The position numbers and the translations under genes are program-made. Below the pieces are notes generated by a model, which saw nothing but the letters and a program-made list of their open reading frames with translations, searched no databases and had not been told where the DNA came from. From Boswellia sacra (taxonomy: Eukaryota > Streptophyta > Magnoliopsida > Sapindales > Burseraceae), in contig SNVD02013855.1 of NCBI GenBank assembly GCA_013180625.2, positions 1 to 64,000 of the forward strand: a stretch of 64,000 bases of DNA, given 5' to 3'. Positions within the stretch are counted from its first letter, which is position 1; each line of letters opens with the position of its first letter. Shown here in pieces: positions 25,463 through 38,369 of the stretch.

Positions 25463-26105
25463 TCTTTTAGAAGATTATATATTTATCTTATTTATACATA
25501 ATATTAGAAATTATTCATACATTTAGCTAACTAAAAATTCAATATTATCATGCAGCGGACCTGCATAACTGCTCGGTTTCAAAAATGAATGACCATTTTT
25601 ATATCAGATTACTTGTGGGTTTTATGAATTATTAGGAATTATTCATACGTTTAGCTAACTAAAAACTAAATATTATTATGCACCCGACCTGCATAACTGT
25701 TGGGTTTAAAAAATGAATGACCATTTTTATATCAGATTACTTGTGGGTTTTATGAACTTAGAGTTGGTTAATTTTATTGGGGTTAAGAGTTGGTTGACAG
25801 AAAAGAATTGTTTTTTTTTCCTTCCCTTTTTTTTTTCTTGCTTTAGAAATCCCTTGGAAAAGAAAAACAATATTGTTTAGGATATTAAATTATGATTTAT
25901 GGATATATGTATCCCCAATCTCTACAAAGCTTCAGCAAACATCTAATAGTTTGCAAACTTCATTTGCTTAAAATTGCAGCTTCCATTACAGTAATACCAC
26001 ATACTTATGAATTACCATAACATCCAGAGCTACTAGTTTATCTATAACTATACTGGGAGTGATAAACATAAGGCGAATTAATTTCACATCAACCCAATTA
26101 CCAAC

Positions 26106-27214
26106 CTTGTGCCCTGTTAACCTGATCCATCTTAGCAGCTTCTGACTCTAAGATGACCGCATTCTTCCTACCATCAGCAATATTAATATTGGACTGTCTT
26201 TCTCCTGTTAAACATTGGAAACTAATTAGTGAGCAAAAACACATAATGCTGCCCGAATGATAAACAAATTGGCAAGTGGGAGCAGTGTTGTTAACAAATT
26301 AAAAACCAAAATAACAGCATTACCTTCGGACTCCAAAATCTGAGCTCTCTTTTTACGCTCAGCTTCTGCCTGCATCTCCATAGCAGCCCTGACTCCACCA
26401 GGGGGAGATATATCCCCTGCAGAAAGAAACATATGGGTATTGCGAAAAGACAATTAGGAAGAGGAACAGAACAACAGAATCACTCACTGATTTCGTAACG
26501 AAGACACTGAAGACCCCAGTCTTTGGCAGCGAAATTAATAGCTTCCTGAAACAAACAGAAACAATACATTAAACAACAAACAATTAAACAAACAAGAAGA
26601 ATTAAACAAACAGAGAAGAGGAAAAGAGGAGTTTGATTGTAGTTACCACAATCTTCTCATTCAAGGTATCCCTTTCCTCAAAAGTTTTGTCAAGCGTAAT
26701 CTTGCCAAGCTCACTACGCATAGTGGTCTGAGCGAGCTGAATAACAGCGTAAATGGGGATCTCCACACCATAGGAAGCGAGCTTGGGATCAACAATCTTG
26801 ACATATAGAACCCCATCAATCAAAATGCTAACATTGTCTTTAGTGATAGCCGACTGGTCGGGAATGGGAATGGGAATGGCTTCTTCTTCAGAGAATGGAC
26901 GTAAGCTATTCGATCAACGAAGGGAATCAAGAAGTGAATACCACACGGCAAAGTCTTCACGTATTTGCCGAACCTTTCGATCACGTAGGCCTTCTTCTCC
27001 GGCACTATGCGAATCCCCCAGTTCACCGGAGGCATTATCTCATAGTTAGAGGTGGGATCTCGGCCGGTGCGGAGATAGCGAACGGAAGTAGCAGCAGCAG
27101 CAGGTGGAGCAAGAAGAGGAGGAGGTGAAGTTGAAAATGTCTGGATAGATAGCCATAGCGAAGGGACCTCACTGCCACTGACAAATTGGCTTTGGCTTTC
27201 CACATGTTGTTCAT
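26106..27214 (-). pseudogene. Truncated mitochondrial stomatin-like (SPFH) protein pseudogene
   Basis: Four exons survive: 27214-26647, 26545-26488, 26416-26324 and 26204-26106. The product is the plant mitochondrial stomatin-like SPFH/prohibitin-fold family (Arabidopsis SLP1/2 type), an inner-membrane scaffold. Visible are an Arg-rich presequence ([19 protein letters not shown]), [65 protein letters not shown] and ESEAAKMDQVNRAQG. Two single-base losses break the frame, one near 27135 at the end of the presequence and one near 26890 in front of an expanded CCCATT repeat. The exons for roughly the last 100 residues are missing, because the homology ends at 26106 and the WAT1 inverted block lies beyond. 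The splice sites remain consensus. Confidence 0.85.
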
Positions 27215-27866
27215 TTCTCTGTTGATGAAGACGAAGACGAAGATGAAAGAACAGAGCCCTAGATAAACCTTCTTCTAACTTCAACTGCCTCGATTCGATT
27301 GAATCCCCCCCTTCTCCACGAAAACTATAACCTGTAAATGGGCTGAACCATCGCAGGCCCTATCTGTTTCTGGCCCATGCCCATATATGTTAAAAAGTTT
27401 AAAATAATTCTGATTTCTGATTAAATAAATAAATAATAAAAAGAAACATTTCGAGCTGTGAATTGGACGTCAAGCGACAACTAATCTCCTATTGAAGAAA
27501 CTTAGACAAAAGACATGAATTTAAGACATCTTATAAATCTAAAACGTGACAAAAGATAAAGTTTTTGTAACAACTTTATATTAGAGAGAGTAACTATCAG
27601 AGATATTCTGTTTTTGACATGTAAAAAGTCTAAGACACCCTCGTTAGAAAAATAAAATTATAAAATTATCCTTATTGTTAAAATTTTTGTATAAAATATG
27701 TACCTAGTTATTGAGAAAAAATATAAATATTTATTTATTTTTATAAATTCTTTTATAAATATTTATGTATTTGTTTTAATAAATTATCATAATTTTTTAT
27801 TATTTTGAATTTTTTTAATTATTCTTAAATTTCATAATAATTTTTTAATCAAATAATTATTTAATT
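27215..27866. other. Intergenic region, no gene seen
   Basis: A short 5' flank of the stomatin-like pseudogene, then very AT-rich DNA up to the start of X2. Nothing recognisable. Confidence 0.35.
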
Positions 27867-30800
27867 AATATAAAACTTGAAAAGAATATTTATCTTTACA
27901 CAAAGTAAGGGAATTACTTGAAATTTTATTAATGTTGGGTTTTGATAAAAGTTTTCAAAACCGTATATACAATTTCAAAAACATATAAATAAATAAGACA
28001 AAATAAAAATGAATTTTTATTTATAGTCTTAAATAACTATATTTAAATTATGAAACCGATCCTAATCCTAATTAGCTATTAAAATTATTAAAATTCTTGG
28101 ATGTGGTTGTAACTAAAATTGAAAAAAGGAGGAACAAGTTTATTTTTTTAATTTATAAAAAATATAATTAAGAAAGTAAATGATCAGCAAGCAACTTTTC
28201 CTTCCACTTGTCCAAACAAACACGATCATAAATAATGATTCCTGTCCCTTTGCTTCTTTCTATTAATTTATTTGTCTAAAGAAAACATATACATGTTAAC
28301 TAGGCAACATTGGGACTTGGTCGGCACTACTTGCCCTATTGAAAATGATGTTGTTGAGCCGAAAGTCGAGAGAAGTTGCCGCATCAAGCAACGTATAATT
28401 AACCTTATTATCATCGCATTAAAAAACACCTCAAATTCTCATCATTTTATTTTATATACATGGATTTGATTAAGTTACCGGTATCATCTTAACCTTAATC
28501 ACAATCTAATCTAATCATTACTATTCATTAATTCACATTAATTTTGGTTGTAGGAGCTTTATCTATTTGATTTTTGTTGATTCCAATCCATATATCATAT
28601 GAAATAATCAAAAGAAAATTCTTACAAATTTCATTATAAAACCCAGTATATAAGCATTTAAAAAAAAAACCAAATGTATCGAGAAAAAACAAATAGTATA
28701 CTTATATTATTAACAGAAAATCAAGTGAATAAAATATTAAAAAAGTTAATCTCTCTTTTTTTTTTGTAAAATCTTCGAAAATAAAAAAATGACTATTATT
28801 AAAAGAATTAGGTAGCTAAGACTAGCAGGGTTTGGGTTGAAAAATAAGTCCACGCATGCAATGTGACATTAGCTATTATTCTACCACTTTAATTCCAGAA
28901 TTAGAAATGGTATATTCCCCGAAATTTCTTTCAAGAAAAGAGAAAAAGTTTCCGCATGTGTAAGAATGAATTTCTTTCCGCATTATAAATGGTTTAAAAA
29001 TTATAATTCAATTCAAGCAACAAAATCTACAACTTTTGATTTGGACCTTATATAAAGAAATGGGCAGCTTGTTTTTATTTGTTAACATCGCAAATGGTTT
29101 TGTGTTGCCGAGCAAACCAAAAAAAAAATATATTTTTTTATATGCACAATAGAAGCGAGATTTGCGACCACAAAAAGAGAGTAGACGTATGGTGAGTGAG
29201 TGCTACTTGCAACCATGAATTTTAAACAATGGCGTGTAATCAATTATCGTTTTGTTAGATTGGAATCAATCGTATTGAAGTGGATTAAATCGAAATAGAT
29301 TCTATGTCTATGTGGGTTGATAACTATCATATTCATATATCATTGACATTAAAAGTGTTTATTATTTTGATTGTTGCTTTTTTTGCATGAAATCTTAAAT
29401 CAATTATGAGCCTTCTTTTATCACTTGATTTAATTATGATATAATTGATGTATCATATAATAATTTTAAATAATATACAAAAAAAATCTTTAATATTTAT
29501 ATAAAAATTATAAATATAATTTTATTTATTTTTTATAATTTTTAATATTTATGATTTTTATATAAATATTTATGACTTGTTATAAAGTGTTTATTATTTT
29601 AAAATTATTGTATAATACAAGAACCATAAAGCTGCCGTAAAGGGGATCTTTTAAGATTCTATTCTTTTATATATTTGCTCTGACAATTATTGCGTAATGT
29701 TTCTAAGTTTCATGCTTTGTTTATTTAAAGCTTTTAGCTCTATATGTACACTCGAGTAAAATCAAAGTGACGTTTTGTCTTTAAAAAATAATAATGATAA
29801 TAATGGGCAAGCTTGCTAGGTCCAAGGTTCGAATTTTATCTTATCTAGACGAAACATTTTTTTTATTTTCATCATAAGTTTAGGGTAAGAGTTATGATAA
29901 TTTTAAAGGTTCGAGATGGAAAAATAATATCATTAAAAGTTAAATTAATAGAAAGGTGGTTCGTGATGAATTTTAAAAAATATAAAGAGAGTATTTATAT
30001 AAAAGTATAAAAAAATTATTTTAGATGATATTAAATTATAACATAGTAGTAGTTTGTGATGTTTTCCCTAATAATAATAAAAAAATAAAGAATAAGGCAT
30101 TGGCTGGTCCGGTAAAACTTAAAAAGGTCAATTATTTGGTCTTAATACATACCAATGTAACTAATAATTATAACGTGTAATCTATAGGATGATAGACATG
30201 GAAGATTGACAAATAAATGGTTTGGTGCATTAACTTTGACAAAATGATATAGGCTTAACGCCAACTATTGGTAATAATAATAATAATATTTGTGGAGGTT
30301 GAGACTTCAGCGATGCGACGCACAAAAGAACAATCTATGCCAGTGGTCTGGCTTAGTTTGCTTCAGGCCCAAAACAAAATGAAGGCTGAATGTCACGACT
30401 CCCCCTCGTTCGCGTCCGATCGTCTTGTACTGTAAATTTTTTTGTTTACACTAATTGATTGCTTGTTTTTTAGTCACAATAAAATAACCTTAGACATTAA
30501 TATTTAATACTAATACTGTACAAAGTAATGTTACAAGTGTACATGTCCCTCCAGCATCAACATTTTTTGACAATGGTTAGACATTAATATTTAATACTAA
30601 AACTGTACAAAGTAATGTTACAAGTGTACATTTCCCTCCAGCATCAACATTTTTTGACAATGGTGTTGAAACTTGACTTATTCTTGTTCTGTTCTTGTTG
30701 TGTTGATTGATTCACTGCATAACCCGAGTTGAAAATTTTATTTTATCTTTCTTTGTCTTCCTAATTTTATTTACGATGAAATTAAATATGCTAAATGAAA

Positions 30801-31260
30801 ATTAACTATACATGTCCTGTATAAAGTTTAAGTCTTACATTTTAGATTTTGTATCCCATATTGGCATGGGTTCATAAATAATACTTGAAATGTTAATTCT
30901 TGTTTCCATTTATTTACAATGAAATGTTAATTTTCTTTTAGTCTTTTTATTATTATTGTAATATTATTTCGATATGGCCTAGCCCCTAATTTTGAGTTTT
31001 TTTTTATTTCCTTCATTTTTCATTTATAGAACTCAAAATTGTTGAATGATGTCTTGGGGCTCAATTCTCACGATCTCACTCAAATTTGGGCCTTACCAAG
31101 GCTAGTTTACAAAATGAATCAGATGTAACTTCTCTAATTCACTTTTTTCTCCTCCAATAAATTTTCACCATATAGACTATCATATCATATTGTAGAATTC
31201 AAATTATGTGAATCTATAAGTTTAGCATTACTTAAGTAAATACTCTATGTTCAAAAGATA

Positions 31261-31296
<36 letters not shown>

Positions 31297-32005
31297 GAAA
31301 GAGGTGTACCGGCGACGGTGAAGAAAGTGAAAAACAAGATTGATGGGGTGAAGAGGTGACGTGATGTGAGAGGCGAATAAAAATGGAGTGTTGATGATGC
31401 TAAATGAAAATCCAGAGGCGAAGTTTACTTCAACAAAAACTAGGGGCTCTCTAGTAATTCCTCTTAAGTTTAATTAAATACGCTCACCTGCCTGCCCTAA
31501 GCATTGCACTCTTCAAAATTGATTAGATAATCAAAATTAACTTTTTTTAGATAAACTTATTAAGTTTTTATATATAATTAAAAATTAATGACTATATATA
31601 TCTATACTCTTTTTAATAATAATATAAAAATAATTCAAATGGTTTTAATATAATTATAAAACATATAACTTGTTTAAAATTTAAATATGAAATTTATATT
31701 TCTTAAATTGATCAAGGATAGTATGAAATTAATCCAATATTAATTATTAAAAATCGTGCTTCATATTCAATTAATATTAAGTATTTGGAATTGGAAGATT
31801 CAAATCAAGGTTTCATCGGAAGTTGGCGGCTCACCAAGCTTTCCATAAACTTTACCTATAAAATGATTATGGTTGGTTTGGGCTTACTGTTGAACCCACA
31901 ACACCAAATTTTACAAAATTTATATTACAAATAAACTTTAATATAAGTGATTTACACACAAGACACTAAAGCGCCACTCACACTAAAGACTTCAATACGG
32001 GCTCT
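27867..32005. repeat. Duplicated non-coding block X2
   Basis: The same landmarks as X1 occur in the same order: TTAATATAAAACTTGAA at the start, GAGCCGAAAGTCGAGAGAAG near 28360, GAAGTGGATTAAATCGAAA near 29276, and GATTGATGGGGTGAAGAGG near 31341. The part 31400-31990 matches 38960-40120 of X3. X2 is the cleanest copy: it lacks the X1 hairpin and keeps the pre-insertion sites of the X3 elements (31345, 31920). A (TA)n(CA)n microsatellite lies at 31261-31296. No conserved reading frame. Confidence 0.65.
30490..30663. repeat. 87-bp tandem duplication in X2
   Basis: Two copies of a unit starting ACATTAATATTTAATACTAA (30494 and 30581, period 87), each containing ACAAAGTAATGTTACAAGTG and CTCCAGCATCAACATTTTTT. 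They differ by two or three bases. X1 and X3 have one copy, so it arose in X2. Confidence 0.85.
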
Positions 32006-32139
32006 CCAAGAAAGAATCCGATGGCCGATTAAGGATCAGCTTTATGAACTCTATAAAGATCTCTTAACTCTTTTCATTTGTACTTCCATTCTTATTTAGT
32101 GTAAATTTCAAACCTGATTATCATTGCATCTGAGCTTCA

Positions 32140-35100
32140 TCAGTACAAGCGAAAGCGTGGCAGTCTTACTGGGGAGAACGCCACAGTAAGTCGGGCATGA
32201 TCAGAAAGAGAATAATTTTTTGGCCATATTCCTTTTTCCATTTCGGGAGGGTAGAGAACTGCATACTTCACGCTAAAACCAACTGTTTGCTCCTGTTTGT
32301 CCACGATAGCACCATCTCTAACTTCATTGCATATTTCATCTTTTTGAGCTGATGATGTAGAATTCCAAATTCGTTGCTGCAAGCCAATCACAGCATCAGC
32401 AATCACCATTAAAATTTGAACGAATTCATCTTTTTTTACGAAGTAACTATAATTTAAAAGAATTGATAAGGGCCAAGGGTATTGGCATCTTATTAAGTAA
32501 TTATCTTGGTATAACTGCAGCATAATAACAGCACACATGGTGAACTCATCAAACAAAAGAATTATGCGTCAGGTTTATTTACCGGGAACCACTAGGTTCC
32601 CAACGGTAACAAACATGAAAAATAGACTTAAATCAGCCAATTACTTTATTGCTTAGACTTTAAAGCTCAAACACCTGGGACAGCTGGTCCCGGTGCAAGA
32701 GCCTGATCCTAATCTGTACTACTGCAAAACAATTAAAGGTGGACAAAATTTGAACAGTTAGGAATTTAGCTTCAGACGATACTTGTATCTGCAAATTATT
32801 AAGGGAATGTCCAGATGCTTCACATATATCAAAGCCATGTAAAACAGTTTTTGCTGAAATTACCTTAAATTCTTTGTAATCAACAACACCGTTTCCATCA
32901 ATGTCTGCTTGGACCCACAAGTCTTTAGTCTCTTCCACGTTGAGACCATGGCAGTGACCAGTTAAATTAAGCTAAAAATATGACAAGAAATTCAGAGGCC
33001 AAATCACATATCATTCAAGAAATAAAGAAAATAAAATGAGTTGTTCTGTTTTGATGAATATACTATACCTGTTGAAGAGCTTCACAGAAACCGGAGTAGG
33101 TAATGCAATCACCATCGTAATCAGTCTTCAGAAAGGCAAATGCATCAGCTTCTGTAAGAAAAGCCTTCCGTAATGAAGACTGAAGATAAAAAAGTACATG
33201 ATCAGAGAAGAAAGATCAAGAAGGTGTACGGTCCATTTATATTCATTAAACATCATTACTAAACCAACTATGACTCTTCTTCCAGGTAAATAACTCAGTA
33301 GTGCTATATTCTATCCAAGGAGACTTGGTAGTTTATACAATTTGAAGGAAAGATATTTCACTTATGAATCAGCTTAATTAAAAAAGGGTAGGCAAAAGCC
33401 ATGAAATTAAATATTGAGGAATTATTTAAACTTGGTAAGTTTGTGCAATAGGTCTTGCCACGTTCCTGCATGCTCACAGAAATTAAGTTTAGGACACATT
33501 CTTTATCGACAATTTTGGCAAAAAGAGGCATTTGAGGCCTTAATAGATATCATGTATGCTTGTCTGCTATGAGAAATAATAGTGATGATGCATATATGTC
33601 ACAACAAGAAAACTTCAGAAACTGCCTTGCAGATTCGGGACAGATTCAAAGAATATCTTCGCCATTAAGATTAATTAATAAATAGGAGAATGGTTGCCTA
33701 AGGTGGATTAAGATCAAATATTCATTTTAACTTAACAAATCTTGTTCCAAGATGAGTAGTAAGAGAATAAAAGGTCCAAAAAATAGCAAGTGGAGACACC
33801 TTAACCGTCAAAATAAAGAGATGATGCAGCTCCCACTAAATCAACCAGAAAAACCTGCTCCTCATGATCATGATTGAAGGAATGCCTACGGGTCTAAAAA
33901 GCACAAGAGAAAATCTCCAATGCCTCCTGAAATATTATTTATTCAAAAATTTTTCCACCAGCTGATAACGCACTAACTGTAATTTAATAACAAAGGTCAG
34001 ATCCAACTCTGAAGGAACGTAGGAGAGAGATTCAGTAAGGAGAATCACTCTTCCAAGAACTGGCATTCATTCATTGCCCAAACCAGCTGGTGATGAACTA
34101 CTTAATTAGAAGCCTACTTATTCTTCAACTTCTTACTCTCATTCCACTAAAACTAGGCTCCAAATTCGATTAGAGAAAATTGATATCCTTAACTTTTGTG
34201 CAAGAAATGGGGGTATCAAGTGTAAGTAAAGACCAATGTGATTCTCATCACAGCAAGTCTGATTAAGTGCTAATATAGAGTAGTGATAGGAGATAGAAAA
34301 GAAAAATCTGACCTTGAACATGCCAAAAACTGCTTCACTCCAGCTTGCTTTCAGTAATTTTTGGTATTTATTGGGATTGAGAAGCCATATAAAATCCACA
34401 CCACATATGTTGCCCCGATGATTCCGGTGGCTAACCCACTGTGAAACATAAAAAGACACAAGAAACATAACAAATAATTATATGCCTTGTCCATGTTTTC
34501 CAGTAAAAGGATGTAGACTCAAGTTGTGAACATAAAGATAAAGACCTTATGTGCATCTGCATCTGTGTACCGATGAGCAGTATCATACGATGATACAAAC
34601 CCTTGCGATCTGAGGAACTTGTAAACATACCCACGTTTGCTCCCGTTCCAGTCACTGTATGAAGCACAAATTCATACACAGAAAGCAAATACAAGGCAGG
34701 GAAACCCTTTAAATGAAAGTTACGTAATCATAAAACTTACCCACATAGTAGGATGGGAATGGGGTTAAGATTGTATTCTTTCTGATAAGATTCCACATAT
34801 TGCAGGATTTTCTACACCTACATATAAAATCATGTATTAAGATTAACATGAGAGACATGGACTAGCAACATTGAGCAATTGCAACCAAGATATATGTCAA
34901 AAATATTCTGTTAAATAGAAATTAAATTCACCAGATGCAATCGTTCAAGGCAGTAACTAGAATCACGAGGAAATAACAGGTGGGTATTCACAATAAGAAT
35001 TTCTTGCTGAAGATCAACATTTCGACACCGCAAAAAGGGGGCTACCAATTCAACATGCAATAACTGTGCAACTCGGTCTGGAGGATCTCGGCCTGGATGA

Positions 35101-36384
35101 ACTCGGTCTTCATCATTGAGGAGCAATTGCCTATAATTGATAACTCTAAAGTGGTCCTCACGCACAGCAGTTAGCAGACCTATGAACAGCAAAAGACAAT
35201 CAATAAGGAACGAACACAACTCAGGCACAACAGTAATTACATTAACAAACTTGACTTCATCTCTGATGTTCTCTAAACCAGAACACTAATATTAACTTCT
35301 TCAAAACATAAACACATGAATGCTAAAACACTAAACCTATCTGTCTGGAAATTCATACAATCTTTGGATTACCTAAAAGCCATATATACATCAAAAAAAA
35401 AAAAAAAAGAAAAGAAACGAAATCATTATACTCGAAGGTAAAGAGTCTGTTTGAAAGTCCTAAGCTATCTCTCCACAAAGAGACGTCTTTGATTAGTAAA
35501 ACCCCAAAAAACAGCCATGCCTAAAAATACCTCTTCTTCAAATGTGGCTACAAAGTTATCAAAATCCTTTCAGGAAAAGGATTCTCAGTCTGTCAACATC
35601 CAGCGGAAATGGCACAAACAGATTCAACTGCGGATAAGTTTCTCAATCCAAGTTGCAATATTTTCCGTTATTTAAAGTCTGAAATGTCAATAACTTTTAC
35701 AAGTTGTAAGTTTTATCCCTCTCTCCTCAAGTCCCCGAAGTAACAGAAAAGAAAAATGGAATTGAAATGAGATGAACAATATTTTAACATGGAAAGGGGA
35801 ACAGGAAATACCATCACCACGGTTGCCGGTTCGTGCAAGCTTGAATTGGAGATAGCCAGCATCACTCAATGTCTTATCATAAATATTGACAAGCTCTTCG
35901 TTTTCCACCCAAAACTCCTGTGCCAATCCATAAAATCAAAACCATCAAATTACATGATTTAACTTTGTATTGAATTGTATTGTATTACAAATCCAACAGA
36001 ACAAAACAGAGGAGAAAAAAAAAAAAAACAAAACAATACAAAACCTGAAGACAAATGATTGAGGATCTCTCATTCAGCAAACAATCCAATATTTTATGGT
36101 TCCGGGCCAACCAAGAAGCCCTGTGGTGACTTTCACGACAATCCTGAGTACAAATTGAACTGAATCAATCAAACCCACCAAACCAAAGAACAACATAAAA
36201 ATAACAAGAAAAAAAAATTTTTAATAAGAAAAGAAAAAGACCCTTTTACCTCATTTTTTGAAAGGCGCTTGTAGATGGGGGCTAGAATGTTGAAGGTAGT
36301 GCAGGTAATGCTTGGTTGTTGATGGTGGTATCTGGTGGACGACGCAGTTGAATGGCTTTTAATTTTGGATCTTCTTCCTTTCAT
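32140..36384 (-). pseudogene. Endonuclease/exonuclease/phosphatase EF-hand gene, copy B (nonsense mutation)
   Basis: All ten exons of gene A are present with consensus splice sites: 36384-36250, 36143-36045, 35917-35812, 35179-34932, 34817-34741, 34654-34546, 34438-34313, 33179-33069, 32971-32864 and 32376-32140. The frame stays phased throughout. The second codon of exon 5 (34814-34812) is TAG where copy A has TAC, at codon 198 of about 452, cutting the catalytic domain before GDWNG and SDH and removing both EF-hands. Exon 4 carries a 27-nt in-frame insertion that repeats DRV as DRVHPGRDPPDRV. Exon 2 is 6 nt shorter than in copy A. The ATG at 36384 is used; an in-frame ATG at 36432 also exists. 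Upstream homology with copy A ends by about 36455, so the promoter may be lost. A shortened product or exon 5 skipping (which shifts phase) is possible, but a pseudogene is likelier. Confidence 0.85.
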
Positions 36385-36660
36385 TTTTGTTCTCCTTCTT
36401 TTTAACAAAAAAACAAAACCAAAAGAAAACAAGTTCTTATTATTTAATTCAAGTAGAAGCGGAAGAGCAAGTCTGAGTTGGCCTCACGATAAGCTGAGTA
36501 TGCTGGCTGTGGAAAAAACACATACTATGTCAATGAAAGTAAACGCATACTAACTAAAAGCCAATTAACAAAAGAAAAGAATAATTGCCACATCTGAAAT
36601 ACCATAAATCCGCCGTAAAGGGAATCTTCTAAAAATGCTATCTCTATATGGGTTGATACT

Positions 36661-36950
36661 TAACGTGTCTTGTCCATGTTTTCCGGTAAAAGGATGTAGA
36701 CTCAAGTTGTGAACATAGAGATAAAGACCTTATCTGCATCTGCATCTGCATCTGTGTACTAATGAGCACTATCATACGATGTGACAAACCCTTGCGATCT
36801 GAGGAACTTGTAAGCATGCCCACGTTTGCTCCTGTTCCAGTCACTGTATATGAAGTACAAGTTCCGTCCCAGAAAGCGAATACAAGGCAGGGAGACGCTT
36901 TAAATGAAACTTACGTAATCATAAAACTTACCCACGTGATAGGATGGAAA
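36661..36950 (-). pseudogene. Third partial copy of the EEP/EF-hand gene (exon 6 and end of exon 5)
   Basis: 36843-36729 corresponds to exon 6, with acceptor and donor retained, and 36932-36950 to the last bases of exon 5. The intervening intron also matches copies A and B. A TAG replaces the Arg/Gln codon after the ACTGCTCAT-like position. The GATGCA unit is expanded by one extra hexanucleotide, making the exon 115 nt instead of 109. Only this fragment is present, set inside X3 directly upstream of copy B. Confidence 0.8.
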
Positions 36951-38369
36951 TGATTCCTGCCCCTTTATTTCTTTCTATTATTTGTCCAAAGAAAAAATAT
37001 ACATATAATTAGGTGGCATTGGGACTTGGCGGCACTACTTGCACCATCGAAAATTGAAGTGATGTTACTAAGCCGAAAGTTGAGAGAAGATGCCTCACCA
37101 AGCAACGTACAATTAACTTTATTATCATCCCATTAGGTAAAACTTCAAATGCCCATCATTTTACTTTTAAATACATGGATTAAATTATGTTACTCATCTC
37201 ATCGTAACCTTAACCATCATCTAATCTAATCACTAATTCACATTAATTTTAGCTATAGGAGCTTATACCTATGATATGAAATAATTAATCAAAAGACAAT
37301 TCTTACGAGCTTTAATGTGAATCCTGATATATTAACTAATATATATAATATGTAATCTGTAGGATGATAGAGATAGAAGATTGAAAAATAAATGGTTTGA
37401 TACATTGACTTTGACAAAATGACATAGGCTTAACACAAAAAAATGGTAAACAATAATAATAGTTGTGGAGGTTGAGACTTCCGCAACGGGACAGACAAAT
37501 GGACAATCTGGGTTGTTAAGTTTGGGCCCAAAATGAATTCACAACTCACGTCCACATTCTATACTATCAGTTAATTGTTTATACTCATTGATTACTCGTT
37601 TCTTTGTCACAATAAAATAACCTTTAACATTAATATTTAATACTACTACATTACAAATTGATGTTGCAAGTGTACATGTCCCTCCAACAACAACATTTTT
37701 GTCAGCAGTGTTAAAACTTGACTCGTTCTTGTTTTGTTCTTGTTGTTTTCATTCGCTGCATAACAACTTGACAATTTTATTTTATCTTGCTTTGTCTTCT
37801 TAATTTTTTTCATTTAAGGATTTTTAATTTTTATTATAATAGTATTTAATTTCTTCCCAAATATATATTAATTAAGTGGCCAGGTAAGTAGGATGATTAT
37901 ATTACTATTTTGAAATAATAATATTGTGCTAGTTGAATCTAAATATCATACAGTGATATATGAAATAATATTCCTACTAATTAATTATTTGCTCAAATGA
38001 AATGAGTGCTTTCAACTAAACCGTAACTCGTTTCGATTTTTTACAATGAAATGTTAATTTCCTTTTGGACCTTTTAATATTATAATTAGTATTATTTCGA
38101 TATGGCCATTCCGTATCTCTTGATTTGGAGTTTTTCTTCTTCTTCTTCATTTTTCATTTGCAGAAAAAAATGGTTGAATGATGTCTTTGGGCTCAGTTCT
38201 CAGGATCTCACCCAAATCTGGGCCTCGCCAAGGCTTGTTTACTAAAGACTCGTTGGTTTAGAATTATGCCGAGAAATAAATAATCCATGTTCAAAAGATA
38301 ATTTACATGATACAGGAAGGTGGACTGGTGGTGGTGAAAAAAGTGAGAAACAAGATTGATGGAGTGGAG

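Larger units (their letters stand above)
21920..25900. repeat. Head-to-head inverted repeat of the WAT1 5' half
   Basis: Left-arm segments reappear inverted on the right: exon 1 (23084-22891 against 23756-23949), exon 2 (22762-22700 against 24041-24103), intron 2 (for example 22300-22600 against 24150-24480), and 21930-22160 against 25540-25890 (ACTTGTGGGTTT, AACAATATTGTTT, AGTTGGTTGACAG and their complements). The centre is about 23085-23755. Similarity is high but indels are common. Read-through transcription would give a long, imperfect hairpin. Confidence 0.7.
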
